NCBI GenBank assembly: GCA_038229055.1
Contig: JBBROU010000018.1
Location: 1 to 51,443 of the forward strand
Source of the DNA: JANYJA01 sp038229055
GTDB taxonomy: Bacteria > Acidobacteriota > Terriglobia > Bryobacterales > Bryobacteraceae
Direction of reading: 5' to 3'
DNA length: 51,443 nt
The number at the start of each line of letters is the position of its first letter. The stretch's first letter is position 1. A program made the position numbers and the translations under genes. The notes beneath the pieces were generated by a model. That model saw only the letters and a list, made by a program, of their open reading frames with translations, had not been told where the DNA came from and did no database searches. This document shows, one piece after another, positions 8,936 through 15,555 of this stretch.

Positions 8936-10938
8936 TGCCCCATAGTGACGCCGATACCGGCGACGTCCTGCGTGCGCAGGAGCTTGATCTTGTCCCGAAG
9001 CTGAGCGGCTTTTTCGAATTCGAATTTACGCGCAGCCTCGCGCATGCGTTCTTCCAGTTCACCCAGGAACTGTTCGCGCTGCTGCGGAGTCAAGTCGTCC
9101 ATATCTTCCTCGCGCTCGACCGGCACGGTCACGTAGTCGCCTTCCGCGATCGCCACCAGACTCATGTCGATGGGCTTGATGATGGATTGCGGAGTAATGC
9201 CATTGCGTTCGTTGTATTCTACTTGCGTGCGGCGGCGGCGGGTAGTCTCATCGATGGCGCGTTTCATGCTGTCGGTCATCACATCGGCATAAAGAATCGC
9301 GCGGCCCTCCAGGTGGCGCGCAGCGCGGCCGATGGTCTGAATCAGCGATCCGCCGGAGCGAAGGAACCCTTCTTTATCCGCATCGAGAATGGCAACAAGC
9401 GACACTTCCGGCAGGTCCAATCCCTCGCGCAGAAGATTGATTCCGATCAGCACATCGAACTCGCCGCGGCGCAGATCGCGGAGAATCTTGATGCGGTCGA
9501 GCGTGCTTACTTCCGAATGCAGATAGTTGCACTTCACGCCGACTTCGGAATAATACTCAGAGAGATCCTCGGCCATGCGCTTGGTAAGCACGGTCACCAG
9601 AACGCGCTGGTCCGCGGCGGTGCGTTTACGAATTTCGCCGAGAAGATTGTCGACCTGGCCCTTGATGGGGCGAATCTCGACTTCAGGATCGACCAGACCG
9701 GTCGGACGGATAATTTGCTCGATCACGACACCCGCGGACCGCGTGAGTTCGTAGGGGCCGGGAGTCGCCGAGACATAGACGACTTGATTTACGCGGTGCT
9801 CGAACTCTTCGAAGGTGAGCGGCCGGTTGTCCATGGCGCTCGGCATGCGGAACCCGTGACCCACCAGAACCTCCTTACGCGAGCGGTCGCCATGATACAT
9901 AGCATGCAACTGCGGCACGGTCTGGTGGCTCTCATCAATGAAGAGCAGCGAATCTTGCGGAAGATAATCCAGCAGGGTGGGAGGCGCTTCGCCGGGCAGC
10001 CGTCCGGAGAAATGCCGCGAGTAATTTTCGATGCCGTGGCAGTAGCCGATTTCGCGCATCATCTCTAAATCGAACATGGTGCGCTGGAAGAGCCGCTGCG
10101 CCTCGATGATTTTACCCTGCGCTTCGAGTTGCGGACGCCACCAATCGAGCTCTTCCTGAATCGACTTCATGGCGCGCTCGCGCATCTCGGGCGTCATCAC
10201 GTAATGCGTCTTGGGATAGATGGGAAGGCGGACGTAGGTCTGGCGGACCTGGCCCAGAAGCGGATCGATCTGAGACAGACTCTCGATCTCATCGCCCCAG
10301 AGCTCGATTCGATAGGCGTAATCGTCGTAAGTCGGATAGACCTCGATGACATCGCCGCGCACGCGAAAAGTGCCGCGCCGGAAATCGTGCTCATTGCGAT
10401 CGTAGAGTATGTCTACCAGGCGCGAGACAATCTGATTGCGCGAAATCTTCTGGCCCTTTTCCAGCATGAGCAGCATGCCGTAATAGGCCTCCGGCGACCC
10501 TAAACCGTAGATGCAGCTAACGCTGGCAACGATTACGCAATCGCGCCGCTCGAACAACGATTTCGTGGCCGACAGGCGCAACTTATCGAGCTCTTCATTG
10601 ATGGTGGATTCTTTCTCGATATAGACGTCGCTCGAAGGTATGTAAGCTTCGGGCTGATAATAATCGTAGTAACTGACGAAGTATTCGACGGCGTTATGCG
10701 GGAAGTAAGTCTTGAATTCGTGATAGAGTTGCGCGGCGAGAGTTTTATTGTGGGCCAGCACTAGCGCGGGGCGGTCCATGGCCTCGATGACTTTAGCCAT
10801 GGTAAACGTCTTGCCGGATCCGGTTACTCCAAGCAACACCTGATGTTTCTCGCCGTCGACAATTCCGCGATTGAGTTCGGAGATGGCCGTAACTTGGTCG
10901 CCTCGGGGGCGGTAGTTGACGACGAGCTGGAAGGGCAC
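8932..10938 (-). CDS. uvrB: Excinuclease ABC subunit B (UvrB)
   Basis: From the GTG at 10938 the protein is 668 residues, the normal UvrB length. UvrB is the helicase-like damage-verification subunit of nucleotide excision repair. Walker A is GVTGSGKT (residues 37-44), the damage-probing beta-hairpin is YYDYYQPEAYIP, the helicase motifs include FIDESHQTVPQ and GRAARH, and the C-terminal UVR motif LEERMREAARKFEFEKAAQL contacts UvrC. The frame is open upstream to 11439, but that extension crosses a same-strand gene in another frame and has no UvrB homology by eye. It heads a minus-strand run of six genes. An A/T-rich element (TTTATAATGG) lies just upstream of the start. Confidence 0.97.
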   Translation of the reverse strand: MPFQLVVNYRPRGDQVTAISELNRGIVDGEKHQVLLGVTGSGKTFTMAKVIEAMDRPALVLAHNKTLAAQLYHEFKTYFPHNAVEYFVSYYDYYQPEAYIPSSDVYIEKESTINEELDKLRLSATKSLFERRDCVIVASVSCIYGLGSPEAYYGMLLMLEKGQKISRNQIVSRLVDILYDRNEHDFRRGTFRVRGDVIEVYPTYDDYAYRIELWGDEIESLSQIDPLLGQVRQTYVRLPIYPKTHYVMTPEMRERAMKSIQEELDWWRPQLEAQGKIIEAQRLFQRTMFDLEMMREIGYCHGIENYSRHFSGRLPGEAPPTLLDYLPQDSLLFIDESHQTVPQLHAMYHGDRSRKEVLVGHGFRMPSAMDNRPLTFEEFEHRVNQVVYVSATPGPYELTRSAGVVIEQIIRPTGLVDPEVEIRPIKGQVDNLLGEIRKRTAADQRVLVTVLTKRMAEDLSEYYSEVGVKCNYLHSEVSTLDRIKILRDLRRGEFDVLIGINLLREGLDLPEVSLVAILDADKEGFLRSGGSLIQTIGRAARHLEGRAILYADVMTDSMKRAIDETTRRRRTQVEYNERNGITPQSIIKPIDMSLVAIAEGDYVTVPVEREEDMDDLTPQQREQFLGELEERMREAARKFEFEKAAQLRDKIKLLRTQDVAGIGVTMGQ

Positions 10939-11000
10939 GCTCCCATTATAAAGGGGGCGGACCCAAGCCCGCCCCGCCACGCTAAAAATTCCGGATCCCG

Positions 11001-11369
11001 TTACGGACGGCCCAACTCGCGAGCTTCTTCCGCGAAACCGTTCATCACGTATCCGGGGCTCGTCGGATATCGCTTCATCTTGTCGTGGATCAAGCCGACG
11101 TTCATGCCCTCGGCGCCGTTCTTGAACCGGAAGTGCAGGAAGAAGTACTCGGTTCCCGTACGGTCGTCCGTATGTGCCGGCTCCAGAAACCCGTCCGGGC
11201 CGCCATTCCAGTCCGGAAGATAGATCCCGCTGCTGCTGTTGTCCTTGCTCTCGGCTTGGACGCCGCCGCCGACCACGATCGGCCCGGCACTTAGCACCTT
11301 TGCGAGTTCGCGCGCTTCCGCCCAGGTCGCGAGCTGAGCCATATTGAAAGTTGTTTGGTAGTTCGCCAT
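11001..11369 (-). CDS. Conserved hypothetical protein, 122 residues
   Basis: I do not recognise a family. The protein is hydrophilic, without signal peptide or membrane segment. It contains GPIVVGGGVQAESKDNSSSG, FLHFRFKNGAEGMNVGLIHD and a C-terminal EEARELGRP, and looks like a small alpha/beta domain. A ribosome-binding site (AGAGGA) precedes the ATG at 11369 by about 12 bp. It sits upstream of uvrB in the same orientation with about 60 bp between them, possibly as a separate transcription unit. Confidence 0.6.
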   Translation of the reverse strand: MANYQTTFNMAQLATWAEARELAKVLSAGPIVVGGGVQAESKDNSSSGIYLPDWNGGPDGFLEPAHTDDRTGTEYFFLHFRFKNGAEGMNVGLIHDKMKRYPTSPGYVMNGFAEEARELGRP

Positions 11370-11551
11370 GAAGTCTTGGTTCCTCTGACAACGATAGTAA
11401 GTGGTCGAGTGCCGGGCGTTTACTCGGGGAGACGCCCAATACGATTTGAATCAGTGGAATAGATTCGTGAGATCGTTGTGACTGGATGCGCTACGGAATA
11501 CGTTTAACGGGGTGTTCCCGCCGCCACGACCGACCACGCTAAAGAGACCAT

Positions 11552-11716
11552 GTGGGCCAACGGTCTGACAAGTCCCAAGCACTTGCTTTGCTGCTTGCCG
11601 CGTTGCGGGAGTACCTGAGCCGTCCGCTCTTTATGTCGGAAGAGGAAGAGCGCCAATTCATGGAAACCCGAGACCGCAGCCTAGCGGCCCGGGCTTTCCC
11701 TTCCGGCAACAGCTAA
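11552..11716 (+). CDS. Possible 54-residue protein or gene remnant
   Basis: A short frame starting with GTG at 11552 reads GQRSDKSQALALLLAALREY and then SRPLFMSEEEERQFMETRD before a TAA. The amphipathic, acidic composition looks like real coding sequence, possibly the tail of a larger lost gene, because the frame is stopped just upstream and the ribosome-binding site is weak (AAAGAGACC). It lies on the strand opposite the HigB-HigA gene, close to its 3' end. The rest of 11370-11755 shows nothing I can name. Confidence 0.3.
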   Translation: MGQRSDKSQALALLLAALREYLSRPLFMSEEEERQFMETRDRSLAARAFPSGNS

Positions 11717-11755
11717 AGCCCCAGGCGGCTTAACCGTGCTTGACTAAAGACAGTC

Positions 11756-12076
11756 TTAGAAAACTTGCAGCGCCGGAGCGTTGTGCCTGTCACGGTGCGG
11801 ACGCACGACGATTTCAACATCCTGATCGAGTTTCACCAGAAAGCGCAGCAGCCGTTCAACCGAGAATTGCCGGAACTCGCCGCGCAGCATCTTGGATATG
11901 TCCGGCTGGCGAACCTCGAACAGCGCGGCGGCCTCGGTCTGTTTCATGTGGCGCTTTTTCATAATGGTATCGATCTTGAACACCAGTTGCGCCTTGACCA
12001 GATGCTCATCCGCATTCGGCACCCCGATATCCTTGAAGACATTGCGGCCTCCGACTTCATAACCTTTCTTGCTCAT
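11756..12076 (-). CDS. higA: HigA antitoxin from internal start (alternative product)
   Basis: An ATG at 12076, in frame with the upstream toxin, is preceded by a strong purine-rich site (GCGAAAGGGGAAAAGCC). It would yield a 106-residue antitoxin starting MSKKGYEVGG, which matches where family HigA proteins begin. The domain holds an N-terminal KDIGVPNADEHLVKAQLVF segment and a Cro/C1-type helix-turn-helix. Free HigA would be needed to neutralise the toxin half and to bind the palindrome upstream of the gene. Confidence 0.65.
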   Translation of the reverse strand: MSKKGYEVGGRNVFKDIGVPNADEHLVKAQLVFKIDTIMKKRHMKQTEAAALFEVRQPDISKMLRGEFRQFSVERLLRFLVKLDQDVEIVVRPHRDRHNAPALQVF

Positions 12077-12436
12077 GGCTTTTCCCCTTTCGCTATCCGC
12101 TTCGCGCAGCCGTTGTTTAATCAATTCGATGTCCCGGCGTCGCGTCTCTCGCCAATTCTTGGATTTCTTCTGGAAGGTGTGAAGCACATTCACCACCCCC
12201 TGGTATCGCAACGTGTACACCGCCCGGACCGTATCGCCGCGATAGTCCTTGACGATTTCCACCACTTCGGCCCCGCCGAAGCCGGTCAATGTTTTCGTAT
12301 CCCGATGCTTGCCGCCTTGCTGCGCGACATACAGCGCATAGCCCATGTGATCCTGCACCACGTCGGGGAACTCGCGCAAATCCTTGCGGCTCGATCCGAC
12401 CCACACCACAGGCTTGAAAGACGGTTCACCAGTCAT
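11756..12436 (-). CDS. In-frame HigB toxin-HigA antitoxin fusion
   Basis: The continuous 226-residue frame joins two proteins that are normally separate. Residues 1-112 are a RelE/HigB-type (phage Gp49-like) toxin: KPVVWVGSSRKDLREFP, then RAVYTLRYQGVVNVLHTFQKKS, the conserved core that places basic residues for ribosome-dependent mRNA cleavage. Residues 121-226 are an XRE/HigA antitoxin with a helix-turn-helix (MKQTEAAALFEVRQPDISKM). The linker READSERGKA contains no stop. The second half has its own ribosome-binding site (AAAGGGGA) and ATG at 12076, so free antitoxin can also be made. The linker codons read GAT AGC; an additional T would recreate GAT TAG and a normal two-gene operon, so a one-base deletion may have produced the fusion. 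Confidence 0.85.
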   Translation of the reverse strand: MTGEPSFKPVVWVGSSRKDLREFPDVVQDHMGYALYVAQQGGKHRDTKTLTGFGGAEVVEIVKDYRGDTVRAVYTLRYQGVVNVLHTFQKKSKNWRETRRRDIELIKQRLREADSERGKAMSKKGYEVGGRNVFKDIGVPNADEHLVKAQLVFKIDTIMKKRHMKQTEAAALFEVRQPDISKMLRGEFRQFSVERLLRFLVKLDQDVEIVVRPHRDRHNAPALQVF

Positions 12437-12445
12437 CGCCGGCCC

Positions 12446-12474
12446 GATATAGTGATTTCACTATATTAAGTCAA
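12446..12474 (-). promoter_or_regulatory. higBA promoter with overlapping palindromic operator
   Basis: On the minus strand TTGACT (12469-12474) and TATATC (12446-12451) are spaced by exactly 17 bp, a good sigma-70 type promoter. A 20-bp palindrome at 12447-12466 has 9-bp perfect arms (ATATAGTGA / TCACTATAT) around a 2-bp centre. It covers most of the spacer and the -10 element and ends about 10 bp above the start codon at 12436. This is the usual position for autorepression by a HigA-type antitoxin; binding itself is inferred. Confidence 0.75.
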
Positions 12475-12596
12475 GGCCCTTCCCTGCCCCCGGCAGACGA
12501 CGCGATGCAGACGAAGGACCTATGGGCGGCCGCAGCCCGGAACGGCGCGGCGCGATAAAGTGTGAATCCTATAGGACATCGTTTGGAGTGAAGAGT

Positions 12597-12917
12597 ATGA
12601 AAACTAAAGGCGCGCTTGCGGGGTCGTGCTTGCATCCCTGATTGGAAATTCGGCGTTCGCACAGGCGCGTCGTAGCCTGGCACGCGCAGCGACCGTTACG
12701 ACCTTAATCGGCAAGGAGATCAAGGCGTTTGTCGGGATCGGCTTCGTAAGCGCGGGCCAAACGGTCCAGAGGGGCGCCGTATGTACAGGCAACCTGTTCG
12801 TAAAGTGCATTCCGGTTGGGACCGCTCACCGGAATGAATGCTATCTCGCCTACAACTCAGGTAGTCGTCGGGGGCGGAAGATTCTTACAAGTATTTGGTC
12901 AATACGAAGTTACGTGA
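12597..12917 (+). pseudogene. Small secreted protein gene with two compensating frameshifts
   Basis: An ATG at 12597 has a good ribosome-binding site (GGAG, 8 bp spacing) and begins MKTKGALA. One base missing from a GGGG run (12620-12623) then shifts the frame. In the next frame the sequence continues VVLASLIGNSAFAQA, completing a perfect signal peptide with AFA/QA cleavage, followed by RSLARAATVTTLIGKEIKA and FVGIGFVSAGQTVQRGAV. Near 12840 the plausible coding frame returns to the first one (SPTTQVVVGGGRFLQVFGQY) and ends at the TGA of 12915-12917. I do not recognise the family. It could be a decayed gene or an intact gene with homopolymer read errors. Confidence 0.55.
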
Positions 12918-13242
12918 TGCCCTGCGTACCGCCCGCGGCCGACTCTGCCGCATTCTCGGTCTCTTCGAACTCCATCACGACTTCGCTGTTGGCCAGCTCG
13001 AACTTGAACTCCTGCTCACGCCCGGGGGCGATGTCGAAGTCCCAGATCTCGGTGCCGAACGAAAGGAAGTCATCATCCTCATCCATGCGGTCTTCGTAGG
13101 TGTGCAGTCCTTCGGCCTCGATCTGCTCGACCATCGCGGCGTGCGCGATTACGCCATCGGCCACGTTCAGCAGGGATTGCGGCTGGTCCCACGCTTCGCC
13201 TTCCGTATTAAACCGTTTCCGAAACGTAACTCGATACCTCAT
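12910..13242 (-). CDS. Conserved hypothetical acidic protein, 110 residues
   Basis: Starting at MRYRVTFRKRF the protein is very acidic in its second half (MDEDDDFLSFGTEIWDFDIA, MEFEETENAAES). The repeated beta-strand patterns suggest a small soluble domain. The ATG at 13242 has GGAG about 12 bp upstream; the frame opens 7 codons earlier but that start has no such site. I do not know a function. It overlaps the broken plus-strand gene by 8 bp at its 3' end. Confidence 0.65.
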   Translation of the reverse strand: MRYRVTFRKRFNTEGEAWDQPQSLLNVADGVIAHAAMVEQIEAEGLHTYEDRMDEDDDFLSFGTEIWDFDIAPGREQEFKFELANSEVVMEFEETENAAESAAGGTQGIT

Positions 13243-13385
13243 GGCGAGCATCTCCTGCAACAAACTCTGGCAATTTGAGTTCCAGTTCCGCTATGTTACG
13301 CGCGACGGCCATCTTCGGGGCTGCGATCGGCGTCCTTCCCGATTGGCCGATGTGCCGCACTGGTATATTACGATTGATCCGCCGA

Positions 13386-13790
13386 ATGACGTCCACGCTA
13401 ATGACACGACCAACGACGCAGGCGATTTCACCATTCTTCATCGTCAGCAACGTCGATGAAACCATAGCATTTTACCGCGACAAGCTGGGCTTTGAGACGA
13501 GATTCCAGCAGCCGGATCGGAGCCCTTTTTTCGCCATCGTCGGCCGTGACGGAGCGCAGCTTTTCGTCAAGTCCGATAAAGGCACGTCGCCGCTGCCGAA
13601 CTCCAAGCGGAATCCCGCCATGAGGTGGGATGCCTACGTTTATGCACCCGACCCCGATGCGCTCGCCGTCGAATTTGCCGATCATGGCGCGGCATTCAGC
13701 GTACCGCCGAAGGATACCCACGACGGTCTGCGTGGCTTCGAGATTTGCGACCCTGACGGCTACGTCTTGTTCTTCGGCCGACCAAAGTAA
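13386..13790 (+). CDS. VOC/glyoxalase superfamily protein
   Basis: The product (about 134 residues) has the single-module vicinal-oxygen-chelate fold: ISPFFIVSNVDETIAFYRDK opens with the first beta-alpha unit, LGFETRF follows, and the C-terminal half ends in DGLRGFEICDPDGYVLFFG, with the metal-site-type Glu in GFEICDPDGY. Such proteins include glyoxalases, dioxygenases and antibiotic-binding bleomycin-resistance proteins; the specific activity is not visible. The start is uncertain: ATGs at 13386 and 13401 both fit and neither has a clear ribosome-binding site. It is isolated from neighbours in function. Confidence 0.8.
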   Translation: MTSTLMTRPTTQAISPFFIVSNVDETIAFYRDKLGFETRFQQPDRSPFFAIVGRDGAQLFVKSDKGTSPLPNSKRNPAMRWDAYVYAPDPDALAVEFADHGAAFSVPPKDTHDGLRGFEICDPDGYVLFFGRPK

Positions 13791-13862
13791 CGGCGGGCAT
13801 AGCGATCCGTCGTCCTGTTCGTGCCGGCGGGTTCCGGGCAACCGCGCGCAAAGGGCGGCGGT

Positions 13863-15359
13863 TTAGCGCGCCCCTTTGATCTTTACTGTATAAAGCACAC
13901 GCGCCGGAGCCGCTCCTGACGGCGCATCGATCGATAAGCTGCGGCCGCCGGCACGCCATTTGAGAGTCTGGCCGCCTTCGAGTAGCGTGACTTCCGCGCC
14001 CGGCAATATCTCGATGTCCTCCAAGACAATTCCGTTCACGGGCCAGCGCGGAAGCAGGGCGTAGACCGTATCGCCCTTGGCCGTAAAGAACGCGTCGACG
14101 CGCGCGTTACCGGCCGGCGGAGAATCCACCATCTGGCCGATTTCGTACGGAGAGCTGAATTCTTTCTCCTCCATTTTGGGTACTGAGCCGGCGCTCCACT
14201 GCCGCGTTTTGCGCCACGCCTTCGTTCCATAAATGGCCTCGCCGTTGGGCCGAAGCCAATTGCCGATCTGCGTCAGACGCTCTTCCATCACCACGGGAAT
14301 GCGGCCATCCGCCGTGGGCCCGATGTCGAGAAGCAGATTGCCGCCGCGGCTGACAATATCGACGAGCATCAGAACCAGCTCGCGCTCGGTGTGATAATCC
14401 TTCAGCGTCTCCATGCGGTTGTAGCCGTAGGAGTAGCCCATGCCGCGGTTTTCCTCCCAGGGATGATTGCCGCTCTGCATGCCGGAGGTGTACTCAGTGG
14501 TGTAATATCCCCCGTGGTGATGCCGCGACTCCTTGCCCCACCGGTCGTTGATCACAACCTCTCCGGCTACCGGCGATTCGTTCATCAGCCAGGCGAGCAG
14601 CTCAGGCGCCCGCCAATCCGCGCTCGGCATCTCCCACTCACCGTCGGAGAAAATGATCGACGGCTTCAAGTGATTCACCGCGTCTTTGAACTGCGGGAAC
14701 AGGTGTTCAGCGACATAGCGTTTGCGATCACTCAGCCAGAGCGGGTTGTACCATTCGTAAAGCGAATAGTAGATGCCCATGTGCAGGCCCTTGCGGCGGC
14801 CGGCTTCGCTCAAGTCGAGCGCGAGATCGCGCTTGGGTCCCACATCGACGCTGTTCCAGGGCCGGCCCCATGTGCGGTTCGCGTCCGCGCTTTTCCATAG
14901 CGCGAAGCCCTCATGATGCTTCGAAGTCAGCGCTACGTATTTCGCGCCTGATCGCACGAATGTGTCGGCCCATTTGTCCGGATCGAACAGCTCGGCGCGA
15001 AACATCGGCGCGAAATCGGGGTAAGCGAAATCGCTTCCATAAACGCGCTTGTGGAATTGCCAGGTAAGCGCACCGTTGCCGGTCGGGCCCGCGGCTTTCT
15101 TGCCCTCTTCAAGCGAATGCCAATACCATTCGGCATACGGCGTTTCGTCTTTCACGTTGACCGGAGCAAAAGCCGGGACGGAGTACACGCCCCAGTGGAT
15201 GAAGATTCCGAACTTCGCGTCGGTGTACCAGGACGGTGAAGGACGGGCGTCGATCGATTCCCACGTAGACTGAAATCTGGCCGCTCCGAAAGCTCTGCCG
15301 CGGACGCCTAGCGCCAGCGGAGCCACTGCCAATCCTCTAAGAACGTCGCGTCTATTCAT
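13863..15359 (-). CDS. Alpha-L-fucosidase, GH29, Tat-exported
   Basis: The 498-residue protein starts MNRRDVLRGLAVAPLALGV, a twin-arginine signal (RR followed by a hydrophobic core), so it is probably exported folded. The GH29 TIM barrel follows: WYTDAKFGIFIHWGVYSVP, LTSKHHEGFALWKS, and FSDGEWEMP, where the Asp is at the catalytic nucleophile position. A C-terminal beta-sandwich occupies the last 100 residues. The enzyme releases terminal L-fucose from glycans. An ATG at 15359 was preferred over a GTG at 15368 because it places the RR motif close to the N-terminus. It stands alone between a VOC gene and a divergent DUF6600 gene. Confidence 0.93.
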   Translation of the reverse strand: MNRRDVLRGLAVAPLALGVRGRAFGAARFQSTWESIDARPSPSWYTDAKFGIFIHWGVYSVPAFAPVNVKDETPYAEWYWHSLEEGKKAAGPTGNGALTWQFHKRVYGSDFAYPDFAPMFRAELFDPDKWADTFVRSGAKYVALTSKHHEGFALWKSADANRTWGRPWNSVDVGPKRDLALDLSEAGRRKGLHMGIYYSLYEWYNPLWLSDRKRYVAEHLFPQFKDAVNHLKPSIIFSDGEWEMPSADWRAPELLAWLMNESPVAGEVVINDRWGKESRHHHGGYYTTEYTSGMQSGNHPWEENRGMGYSYGYNRMETLKDYHTERELVLMLVDIVSRGGNLLLDIGPTADGRIPVVMEERLTQIGNWLRPNGEAIYGTKAWRKTRQWSAGSVPKMEEKEFSSPYEIGQMVDSPPAGNARVDAFFTAKGDTVYALLPRWPVNGIVLEDIEILPGAEVTLLEGGQTLKWRAGGRSLSIDAPSGAAPARVLYTVKIKGAR

Positions 15360-15555
15360 AGTTGTCACCGATCACAAGTAAACGATAACTGCCAATTGTA
15401 CGCAACTTTCGCAAGGGTGGAGCTTGAATTGCCAGTAGAGTAGCGAAGCGGGCGCGCCATGAACGGTATTTAATTCGAACTCCCGCTATTTCAGGTCGTG
15501 AGCGGAAACGAAGGTACCCCAACGTTCATCCACGTTAGTGACGGAGAAGGATCGT

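Noticed and set aside
8935..10068. 377-residue plus-strand frame opposite uvrB
   Set aside because: It mirrors the conserved UvrB codons and has no motif of its own.
10939..11439. 500-bp N-terminal extension of UvrB
   Set aside because: It overlaps another same-strand gene in a different frame, is not part of UvrB, and the GTG at 10938 gives the family length.
13208..13465. 85-residue minus-strand frame between the acidic protein and the VOC gene
   Set aside because: It overlaps both neighbours, lacks a ribosome-binding site and shows no coherent composition.
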